From: Caldifarciminota bacterium UBA1063
Lineage (GTDB): Bacteria; Hydrothermota; Hydrothermia; UBA1063
Length of the DNA: 42,807 bases
Assembly: GCA_002316275.1 (NCBI GenBank)
Contig: DCDE01000027.1
Coordinates: 1-42,807, forward strand
Direction of reading: 5' to 3'
Positions 34,225 through 40,747 of the stretch are shown here, piece after piece. Below the pieces are notes generated by a model, which ran no database searches, was not told where the DNA came from, and worked only from the letters and a program-made list of their open reading frames with translations. The position numbers and the translations under genes were made by a program. The stretch's first letter is position 1; each line of letters opens with the position of its first letter.

Positions 34225-34267
34225 TCCAAAGGAAGCATTATGCTTTTAAAAACATAAAGGAGATGTT

Positions 34268-35746
34268 ATGGAGCAATATGGCATCTACATAGATGGTAAG
34301 TGGATTAAGTCCACACATAGTGAAACGTTCGAGACTAAAAATCCCACAACTGGAGAGATACTGGCAACATTCCCCAAAGGTACGAAAGAAGATGTTCGTA
34401 TGGCAATAGAAGCAGCTGAAAAGGCGCTTCCAAAGTGGAGAAGAACGCCTGCACCGAAGAGGGGAGAGATTATACTTAGAGTAGCTCAACTCATGCGAGA
34501 GAGGAAGGAAGGCTTGGGTGCATTGGTCACAAAGGAGATGGGTAAAGTAATCGTCGAAGGGAAAGGGGATGTGCAGGAGGCTATAGATTTTCTTGAATAT
34601 ATAGCGGGGGAAGGTAGGAGGTTGCTCGGAGAAACAACGCCTTCCGAATTGCCTAATAAGTTTTGTATGACGGTGAGACAGCCTATTGGTGTCGTAGGTT
34701 GCATAACACCATGGAATTTCCCCATAGCTATACCGTGCTGGAAGATAGGCGCAGCCCTTGTGGCAGGTAATACTGTTGTGTTTAAACCATCGGGTTTAAC
34801 ACCCCTGTGTGCAGCAAAGTTGGTGGAGCTTTTTGAAGAGGCTGGACTTCCACAGGGGGTTCTTAACTTTGTTACGGGTTCTGGCGCCGTTGTTGGACAG
34901 GAAATAGTTGAAAACCCGAAAATTAGAGCAATTTCTTTTACTGGAGGTGTTCAATCGGGGATAGACGTATATTCGAGAGCAGCAAAACTTCTAAAACCCG
35001 CTCACCTGGAACTGGGCGGGAAGAATCCCCAAATCATTATGGAAGATGCAAATATTGAACTGGCAATCGAGGGAGTCTTGTTCGGCGCTTTTGGAACAGC
35101 GGGACAGCGTTGTACCGCCACTAGTAGGTTGATAGTTCAAAGAGATGTTTACGATATAGCCTTAGAAAGGCTGTTGGAAAGGACACAGGCATTGAAAATT
35201 GGTGATCCATTGGATCCAGAAACTCACGTTGGACCAGTTATTAGCGAGGATCAAGAGAAGAAGGTATTGAATTACATTCAGATAGGCATTGATGAGGGCG
35301 CTAAATTGCTGCACGGAGGAAAGAAGCTGAGAGGCGGCTTGTACGACAAAGGCTTCTTCATTGAACCGACTATATTTGAAGCAGAGCATGGAATGAGAAT
35401 AACGAAAGAGGAGATATTTGGACCGGTTCTTGCTGTGATTAAAGCAAATGATTATGAAGATGCTGTGAGGATAGCGAATGATGTAGACTACGGATTATCT
35501 TCATCCATATATACAAAAGATGTGGTTCGTGCTTTTAGGGCGATAGAAGATCTGGAAGTTGGTATAACATACATAAATGCGCCAACCATAGGCGCTGAGG
35601 TTCATTTGCCCTTTGGTGGGGTAAAGAATACAGGGAATGGTGGACGGGAAGCTGGAACTACGGCAATTGACGAGTTTACTGAGATAAAAACAGTCTTTAT
35701 CGACTACAGTAACAGGCTCCAGAAGGCACAGATAGATGAGCAGTAG
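34268..35746 (+). CDS. NAD(P)-dependent aldehyde dehydrogenase
   Basis: This is a 492-residue ALDH-superfamily enzyme that oxidises an aldehyde to the acid. The nucleotide fold shows NFPIAIPCWKIGAALVAGNT and FTGGVQSG. The general base Glu248 is in LELGGKNP, the nucleophile Cys282 in GTAGQRCTATSR, and EIFGPVLAV follows. The C-terminal segment GNGGREAG...TEIKTVFIDYS resembles 2,5-dioxovalerate (alpha-ketoglutarate semialdehyde) and ALDH7-like enzymes, so the true substrate may be a semialdehyde, but this is only a similarity judgement. AAAGGAG gives a good ribosome binding site. It is followed by a strong hairpin and seems monocistronic. Confidence 0.88.
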   Translation: MEQYGIYIDGKWIKSTHSETFETKNPTTGEILATFPKGTKEDVRMAIEAAEKALPKWRRTPAPKRGEIILRVAQLMRERKEGLGALVTKEMGKVIVEGKGDVQEAIDFLEYIAGEGRRLLGETTPSELPNKFCMTVRQPIGVVGCITPWNFPIAIPCWKIGAALVAGNTVVFKPSGLTPLCAAKLVELFEEAGLPQGVLNFVTGSGAVVGQEIVENPKIRAISFTGGVQSGIDVYSRAAKLLKPAHLELGGKNPQIIMEDANIELAIEGVLFGAFGTAGQRCTATSRLIVQRDVYDIALERLLERTQALKIGDPLDPETHVGPVISEDQEKKVLNYIQIGIDEGAKLLHGGKKLRGGLYDKGFFIEPTIFEAEHGMRITKEEIFGPVLAVIKANDYEDAVRIANDVDYGLSSSIYTKDVVRAFRAIEDLEVGITYINAPTIGAEVHLPFGGVKNTGNGGREAGTTAIDEFTEIKTVFIDYSNRLQKAQIDEQ

Positions 35747-35802
35747 TAATAGAAAAATTTATTGCCTGTGGATGTATAAATACGTCCGTTAAGTAGTGCA
35801 GT

Positions 35803-35828
35803 GGGGAAGGCGGCAAGCCGCCTTCCCC
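35803..35828 (+). terminator. Strong GC-rich hairpin between convergent genes
   Basis: GGGGAAGGCGG (35803-35813) pairs with CCGCCTTCCCC (35818-35828) around CAAG, an 11-bp stem. The plus strand then reads GATTATTTG, a weak U-tract. It lies 57 bases past the aldehyde dehydrogenase stop and probably ends that transcript. Confidence 0.6.
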
Positions 35829-35889
35829 GATTATTTGCCATAGTTGAAAGGGTTGTTTAATCTTCGAAATTGAAGTTTTCTTATAAGGA

Positions 35890-35913
35890 GGCTCTTTGGA
35901 GTGGGAAAGAGCC
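35890..35913 (-). terminator. Hairpin at the end of the flavin reductase gene
   Basis: GGCTCTTT (35890-35897) and AAAGAGCC (35906-35913) form an 8-bp stem with an 8-base loop that overlaps the last base of the flavin reductase stop codon. The minus-strand tail TCCTTATAAG is only modestly U-rich, so it is a likely but not perfect terminator. Confidence 0.45.
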
Positions 35914-36437
35914 TAATACTTTACCACTTTACCGTATTTATCGCCTCCGTAATGAAAGATTAGTTCTGCGTTTTCATTCCATGTTTCTTTGAAATACCGT
36001 TCATCCGCTTCGGCAACTTTTATTTCTCCCACAAAGATGTAGTGATCCCCACCATCGTATTTTGCGAATAGGGTGCATTCCATATATCCTATCGAACCAG
36101 CAATCCGTGGTGTTTTAATGGCCTTAGAGGGTTGCTCTTCTAAGTGGTATTTTTGAAATTTGTTTACCTCCCACCCAGACACTGAACCGCAGATTTTTGC
36201 AATTTCTAACATTGGTTTTCCTGGGATGTTTATGACAAATTCTTTCGTCTCCTCTATATTTTTTGTAGATTTGTGTTTTTTCTGAAGTGCGATGGCGACG
36301 AGCGGTGGATTTGAACTAACGGGCATCGACCAAGCCACGGTACATGCGTTGGGCGTGCCACTCAAATCCATGGTTGATATGATAGCAACCATAGAAGGGT
36401 GCAGAATTCTATAAGGGTATTTCCTGACTTCCTGCAT
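35913..36437 (-). CDS. Flavin reductase-like (FMN-binding split barrel) protein
   Basis: This is a 174-residue protein of the flavin reductase-like family (DIM6/NTAB type), which binds FMN in a split beta-barrel. Typical segments are HPSMVAIISTMDLSGTPNACTVAWSMPVSSNPPLVAIALQ (residues 13-52) and TKEFVINIPG. Members act as flavin reductases or as FMN redox proteins of unknown role. AAAGGAGG four bases before the ATG at 36437 fixes the start; an upstream ATG at 36470 would lie inside mnmE. It follows mnmE by 10 bases and is probably its operon partner, although no functional link is evident. Confidence 0.85.
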   Translation of the reverse strand: MQEVRKYPYRILHPSMVAIISTMDLSGTPNACTVAWSMPVSSNPPLVAIALQKKHKSTKNIEETKEFVINIPGKPMLEIAKICGSVSGWEVNKFQKYHLEEQPSKAIKTPRIAGSIGYMECTLFAKYDGGDHYIFVGEIKVAEADERYFKETWNENAELIFHYGGDKYGKVVKY

Positions 36438-36447
36438 ATGTCCTCCT

Positions 36448-37800
36448 TTATTTTCCGACACAAAATTCATTAAAGATACTGTTGAGCACCCTATCCGGCA
36501 TATCCCCCCATCCGTAAATTTCGTTTATGTAATTGAATGCATTCTGCAAATAAAATGAGATTATATCAAGGGGTACCGTATTTAAATTCTCCAACGCTTC
36601 TGATAGTTCATTCTTCATGGCTCTCAATAGATGCCTTTCTCTTTTAGATAGGGAAATCTCACTGGCTGGGACCAAGTACTTCTTTACATATTCTTTCATC
36701 GTCTCCTCTAAGGAATGAATCCCCTGACCCGTTAAACAGGATACCTTTACTGTGGGATACTTATCGCTATTCTCAAGTGTATCGATGTTTACCTTTTCAC
36801 CCAAGTCTATCTTGTTGATTACTGTTATGCGGTCTTTTTTCAGGTTTTTCCACAGTGTTATATCCTCATCAGTAAGAGGACTTGAGCTGTCTATCAAGAA
36901 GAGTACAAAGTGGGCATTATTGATTATCTCCTCAGCCTTCCTGACGCCTATGGATTCTACGGGTTCACTTACTTTCCTTAAGCCAGCGGTGTCGTACAAC
37001 CTCACAGGTATTCCATCGAGGAAAAACTCCTCGTGGATGAGGTCTCTCGTGGTGCCAGGAACGGGAGTTACTATTGCTCTTTCCATTCTGACAAGTTGGT
37101 TAAAGAGACTGGATTTTCCTACATTGGGTTTCCCTGCGATGACTACTTGTACTCCTTCAAATACCAAGGCATTCCTTTCGCCTTCTTCCAAGAGTTTGTC
37201 CAGATTACTGATGATCTCTTTGAGGGCTCGTTCGATTTCTGGGAGTTCAATAGGTGGGATATCTTCTTCAAACTCTACCCGAGCTTCGGTTTCTTTTATG
37301 AGTTCAAAGAGGAGGTCACGGGCCTGTGATAATTTCTTTGAGAGGTCACCCCGAAGCTTTGATATAGCGAACTTGATCTGGAGTTCGGAATGTGCCTTGA
37401 TGAGGTCGAGAAGCGCTTGAACCTGGAGCAAGTCCATTTTGCCATTTAAGAAAGCCCTTTTTGTGAATTCACCAGGTTCTGCAAGCCTAGCTCCATTCTT
37501 TATTAAAAGATCTAAAACTACTTGTGGAGAATAAAGCCCTCCGTGGACTGAGATTTCTATAACGTCTTCGCCTGTAAAAGAATTTGGAGACTGAAAGTAT
37601 GAAATAATAGCTTCTTCAACAACTTCATCTGTCCCTGGATCTCTTATGTATGTATGAAAAAATTTCCCATGTTCAAAGGTTTTTTTATGGGATTTTAGAA
37701 TCCGTGAGACGATGGCCTTCGCTTCTTGGCCTGAAACCCTGAGAACTGCAATGCCTCCAATGCCAGGAGGTGTAGATATAGCACAGATGGTGTCCTTCAC
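36448..37800 (-). CDS. mnmE: tRNA modification GTPase MnmE (TrmE)
   Basis: MnmE with MnmG installs 5-carboxymethylaminomethyl groups at U34 of certain tRNAs. The 450 residues contain the N-terminal formyl-THF-binding domain (ICAISTPPGIGGIAVLRVSG), the helical domain, and a GTPase inserted near residue 220 with GKPNVGKSSLFN, TPVPGTTRD, DTAGLR and NKID. The catalytic C-terminal CVGK (Cys447) is present. The GTG start shares its G with the last base of the jag stop (TAGTG), suggesting coupled translation. MnmG, often nearby, is not in the window. Confidence 0.96.
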   Translation of the reverse strand: MKDTICAISTPPGIGGIAVLRVSGQEAKAIVSRILKSHKKTFEHGKFFHTYIRDPGTDEVVEEAIISYFQSPNSFTGEDVIEISVHGGLYSPQVVLDLLIKNGARLAEPGEFTKRAFLNGKMDLLQVQALLDLIKAHSELQIKFAISKLRGDLSKKLSQARDLLFELIKETEARVEFEEDIPPIELPEIERALKEIISNLDKLLEEGERNALVFEGVQVVIAGKPNVGKSSLFNQLVRMERAIVTPVPGTTRDLIHEEFFLDGIPVRLYDTAGLRKVSEPVESIGVRKAEEIINNAHFVLFLIDSSSPLTDEDITLWKNLKKDRITVINKIDLGEKVNIDTLENSDKYPTVKVSCLTGQGIHSLEETMKEYVKKYLVPASEISLSKRERHLLRAMKNELSEALENLNTVPLDIISFYLQNAFNYINEIYGWGDMPDRVLNSIFNEFCVGK

Positions 37801-38402
37801 TATTTTGGTGCTATAACGAGAATAGTTTTGTCTTCTTCTTTTACAGAGTAAAACTTAATGTCCTTTATGTCCTTTAAAAAGTCTCGCAATATTCTCCACT
37901 CTTCCTCATTAACGGGATCAAATCTCATTTCTTTTTTGAGTTCCTTCACTCTCGCAACTACGGCGAGGGCTTTATTCTTCAGGACTTCTTCCTTTCTCTT
38001 CCTAAAGTTGTTTATATCGAGTCGGACGGATAGATCTGGTAATTTCCGCCTTATGATCAAATTCAGTATGTACTCAAGATTATCTAAGTTCTGGCCTCCT
38101 TTTCCAATTAGCCAGTAGGGGTCTTTCATATTAACATTAATAGAATACCTTTTATCTCTCGGAATTATCTCAAGTTCGTGCCTTATATCAATATAGCCGA
38201 AAAATTTCTTGAGTACATCTTCGATAGTTTCAACCTCTTCGGGTTTTAAGCAAACCCTGATTTTTGCAGGCTTTGCCTGTATGCCATCATTTAAAACGAT
38301 AAATCTAAGCCGATGTTTCTCAATCCCAAGTTCATTTATTGCCTTTTCTATACATTCTTCTATACTATTACCAGTAACATCAACAAAGCGTTCATGTTCC
38401 AT
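37800..38402 (-). CDS. jag: Jag/KhpB RNA-binding protein (SpoIIIJ-associated)
   Basis: This is a 200-residue protein with the Jag layout: Jag-N domain (residues 1-50, VTGNSIEECIEKAINELG), a linker, a KH domain with the GKGG loop (LIGKGGQNLDNLEYILN) and a C-terminal R3H-like domain (FRKRKEEVLKNKALAVVARV). The R3H core RxxxH is not clear here: WRILRDFLKD lacks the usual histidine. KhpB-type proteins bind RNA and affect cell division and envelope genes. It overlaps yidC by 11 bases, the usual yidC-jag order. Confidence 0.9.
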   Translation of the reverse strand: MEHERFVDVTGNSIEECIEKAINELGIEKHRLRFIVLNDGIQAKPAKIRVCLKPEEVETIEDVLKKFFGYIDIRHELEIIPRDKRYSINVNMKDPYWLIGKGGQNLDNLEYILNLIIRRKLPDLSVRLDINNFRKRKEEVLKNKALAVVARVKELKKEMRFDPVNEEEWRILRDFLKDIKDIKFYSVKEEDKTILVIAPK

Positions 38403-39858
38403 GACGACCCTCCAGTCTCTTTATGAGCAAAGCCTCAAAAACCCCGAAAACATTAAAGGTTAACCAGTATAAGACAATTCCCGAAGGAAGGGAGAGGAAT
38501 ATGAATACCATAAGAACTGGCATAAAGTACATCAGTATTTTTGTTTGAGTATCGGCACCCTGCTGCTGTATGCGGGATAGTAAAATACTCGTGACGCCCA
38601 TCAATATGGGCAAGATATAATATGGGTCTTTTGTCGAGAGGTCCCTTATCCAGAGTATGAAAGGAGCTCCCTTAAGATTGACGGAGTTGTTGAGGATCTG
38701 GTAAAGAGCAAAGAAGATAGGCATCTGAATTATTAAGGTTAAGCATCCTGAGAATGGGTTTATTTTATATTTCTTGTATAGATCCATCATCTCTTGCTGG
38801 AGCTTCTGTGGGTTGTCTTTGTAGATTTTCTGTATTGTTTCCAGTTTTGGTTTCAGTTCCTGCATCCTCTTAGATGTTAGAACAGTGCTGCGGGTGAGAG
38901 GGAAGAAGAGTATCTTCATTAGAAGTGCAAAAACCACGATCACAAAGCCGAAATTGCTGATGAATTTGTTGAGGAACTGCATTAAAAAGTATATTGCCAT
39001 GGAGAATGGTTTTATTATTGCTGCTCCGAAATCAAAGGCAGCTCCGAGTGAAGTGTTATGTTTTCTGAGAATTGTGTAATCGAGGGGACCAAAGTAAATA
39101 GAATAGTTACCCGATGATGTCTTAAAGCTTACCCCTCCCGGGGAAAATACGACACTTCCCTTCTCCTTTAAATTTAAAATGCTGGAGAGGAAATATTTTG
39201 TTCTTATTCCAAACCATGTAACCTGGTTTAGATCGTATTCCTTGTTTTCTTTAAACTTTGCTAAAGGCATTTTAATAGTCTTTTCGGTTCTAACTATGTA
39301 GGAATAAACCGATTTTTCCAGTTTTACATTCTCCTCAGTGAACTTCATTTTACCTGTAAATGTGGTAGCTGGTATTTCATCGCCTTTCAAAGACATGTCG
39401 ATTAAATACTTGTCGGGATAAAAGGTTATCCTTTTCTCAAGATTTTTGCTTGAATCGACGAGCGTAATAGTAAGGGTATCTTTATCCACGATGTATTCAG
39501 TAGCAGCATCTTGAGGGAGTGAATAGCTAATGCCTACTTCTCCCCAGGCTATAGAGCCATCGTCTACAAGTTCGATATCCGAGAGATTCCCTACTTTCCC
39601 TATTTTATACGAGACCATACCGCCAGATTTTGAAAATGTGGTGGTATAAAGCTTAGTTTTCACTGTAAAGAGGGGGTCTGTTACCACTTGGGGTTCCTGC
39701 TGCACTTCTCTAACTTCTGCTGTTTTTACCGTATCCTGCACCGAAGGCGTGGGCTGCTGAGGGGCACTTCTGAAAAATAGAGTTTGCCAAATGATCAAGA
39801 TGGCGAAGAGCAATACTGAAATTAATATAAACCTACCTGTATTAAATCCGTCGTCCAT
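38392..39858 (-). CDS. yidC: Membrane protein insertase YidC
   Basis: YidC inserts and folds inner-membrane proteins, alone or with SecYEG. It has 488 residues in the Gram-negative layout. An N-terminal transmembrane helix (about 9-30) is followed by a large periplasmic beta domain to about residue 290. The conserved core of five helices begins near LMQFLNKFISNFGFVIVVFAL and contains the cytoplasmic hairpin SKRMQELKPKLETIQKIYKDN and FSGCLTLIIQMPIFFALYQIL. The start is two bases past the yidD stop. It is longer than the Gram-positive form, consistent with a diderm host. Confidence 0.95.
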   Translation of the reverse strand: MDDGFNTGRFILISVLLFAILIIWQTLFFRSAPQQPTPSVQDTVKTAEVREVQQEPQVVTDPLFTVKTKLYTTTFSKSGGMVSYKIGKVGNLSDIELVDDGSIAWGEVGISYSLPQDAATEYIVDKDTLTITLVDSSKNLEKRITFYPDKYLIDMSLKGDEIPATTFTGKMKFTEENVKLEKSVYSYIVRTEKTIKMPLAKFKENKEYDLNQVTWFGIRTKYFLSSILNLKEKGSVVFSPGGVSFKTSSGNYSIYFGPLDYTILRKHNTSLGAAFDFGAAIIKPFSMAIYFLMQFLNKFISNFGFVIVVFALLMKILFFPLTRSTVLTSKRMQELKPKLETIQKIYKDNPQKLQQEMMDLYKKYKINPFSGCLTLIIQMPIFFALYQILNNSVNLKGAPFILWIRDLSTKDPYYILPILMGVTSILLSRIQQQGADTQTKILMYFMPVLMVFIFLSLPSGIVLYWLTFNVFGVFEALLIKRLEGRHGT

Positions 39859-39860
39859 AT

Positions 39861-40070
39861 TTACCTCACAGGGTCATATCCTCCCTTGGAAAAGGGATTA
39901 CATCTAATTATTCTCCATATACTTAAAACAAGCCCCTTTAAAAAGCCTTTTTTCTTAAGGGCCTCGATAGCATAGCTACTGCAAGTAGGATAAAAACGGC
40001 ACGTATGTGGTAGAAAAGGAGAAATGAATTTTTGATAGAATCTTATTAATAGAATCGGTATTGTGTTCAG
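39861..40070 (-). CDS. yidD: Membrane protein insertion efficiency factor YidD
   Basis: This small protein acts beside YidC. The conserved block LLIRFYQKFISPFLPHTCRF, then YPTCSSYAIEALKKKG, and SIWRIIRCNPFSKGGYDPV is complete and unmistakable. The start is unclear: between the family N-terminus and an ATG at 40328 there is no in-frame ATG, GTG or TTG. I propose a CTG at 40070, which overlaps the rnpA stop as CTGA and gives the usual spacing to LLIRFYQ (69 residues). An ATT at 40079 is another option. The ATG at 40328 has an AAAGGA ribosome binding site six bases upstream and would give a 155-residue protein whose first 86 residues lie inside rnpA in another frame. Confidence 0.85.
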   Translation of the reverse strand: MNTIPILLIRFYQKFISPFLPHTCRFYPTCSSYAIEALKKKGFLKGLVLSIWRIIRCNPFSKGGYDPVR

Positions 40071-40384
40071 TTGGAAAATGGGGCTCCAAGGTCTTTTGAA
40101 AGCATGCTCTGAAGCTCGTGAAAATTCACCGTTAATATCTCTTGAGTTCCTATTATCAGATAGTGCCCTTGATGTATTGAAGGTAGTGTGATCCTTACAA
40201 TCTCTCTCAAGATCCTCTTCACTCTGTTTTTTGCAACTTTCGTAGGAATAGACTTTACTGCTGAAAAAGCAAATTTCTTTTCTTTTGCCTCTTTGAAACC
40301 AATTATATAATATTTCCTCTTTATCCATCGACAGTCCTTTATTAAAGAACTTATCTCCCTTCGTTTTAAAGTAGCAGGTTTCAA
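40067..40384 (-). CDS. rnpA: Ribonuclease P protein component
   Basis: This is the basic protein subunit of RNase P, which matures tRNA 5' ends. The 105 residues show the family motif AKNRVKRILREIVR (the RNR motif) and the central strand FAFSAVKSIPTKV, and end in HYLIIGTQEI...LQSMLSKDL. The TTG start at 40384 overlaps the rpmH stop (TTGA), so it depends on rpmH translation. An intrinsic frame for yidD overlaps its 3' half. Confidence 0.92.
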   Translation of the reverse strand: MKPATLKRREISSLIKDCRWIKRKYYIIGFKEAKEKKFAFSAVKSIPTKVAKNRVKRILREIVRITLPSIHQGHYLIIGTQEILTVNFHELQSMLSKDLGAPFSN

Positions 40385-40515
40385 ACAGCGATTCTCTTCC
40401 TTCCCTTTGCCCTTCTCCTTGCGAGGATTTTTTTGCCGCTGGGTGTACTGGAACGTTTTCTAAAACCGTGGGTCCTCTTTCTATGTGTGTTTGAAGGTTG
40501 AAAAGTTCTTTTCAT
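40381..40515 (-). CDS. rpmH: 50S ribosomal protein L34
   Basis: This is a 44-residue protein beginning MKRTFQPSNTHRKRTHGFRK and ending LARRRAKGRKRIAV, a full match to L34. AAAGGAGG lies six bases before the ATG at 40515. It is the first protein gene of the rpmH-rnpA-yidD-yidC-jag-mnmE cluster usually found beside the replication origin, although dnaA is not in the window. Confidence 0.97.
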   Translation of the reverse strand: MKRTFQPSNTHRKRTHGFRKRSSTPSGKKILARRRAKGRKRIAV

Positions 40516-40549
40516 TAAATGCCTCCTTTACAATAGGAAATATACAACA

Positions 40550-40625
40550 TGGGCGATGGAGGATTCGAACCTCCGACCTTCGCGATGTCAACGCGACGCT
40601 CTAACCCAATCTGAGCTAATCGCCC
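40550..40625 (-). tRNA. tRNA-Val (anticodon GAC)
   Basis: The 76-base minus-strand sequence folds as a complete cloverleaf: acceptor GGGCGAT/ATCGCCC, D-stem GCTC/GAGC, anticodon stem TCGCG/CGCGA with loop TTGACAT (anticodon GAC, reading GUC/GUU), T-stem GGAGG/CCTCC with TTCGAAT, and discriminator A. CCA is not encoded. It lies 34 bases before rpmH on the same strand and may share its transcript. A TATACA box seven bases upstream could be the -10. Confidence 0.95.
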
Positions 40626-40688
40626 TTTCAAATGTATATTGTAATGTTTGTCAGCAGAATTTCAAAATATGAGGTTGAGGAGAAATTA

Positions 40689-40717
40689 TTGCAATTACAC
40701 TTTTATAGATTTAAACT
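40689..40717 (+). promoter_or_regulatory. Possible promoter of the partial C25 protease gene
   Basis: TTGCAA (40689-40694) and TAAACT (40712-40717) are 17 bases apart. The -35 is the same hexamer as at uvrA. A 30-base leader with TAGGAGGT follows before the ATG at 40748. Confidence 0.4.
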
Positions 40718-40747
40718 TTGTCTTAATTTATCTTAATAGGAGGTACG

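Noticed and set aside
36438..36470. A longer flavin reductase start at 36470
   Set aside because: It overlaps the end of mnmE, and AAAGGAGG with four-base spacing marks the ATG at 36437.
36752..37420. A 222-residue plus-strand frame inside mnmE
   Set aside because: It is an antisense shadow. Its Ser/Phe-rich composition is typical of reverse-read coding sequence, and the opposite frame is unmistakable MnmE.
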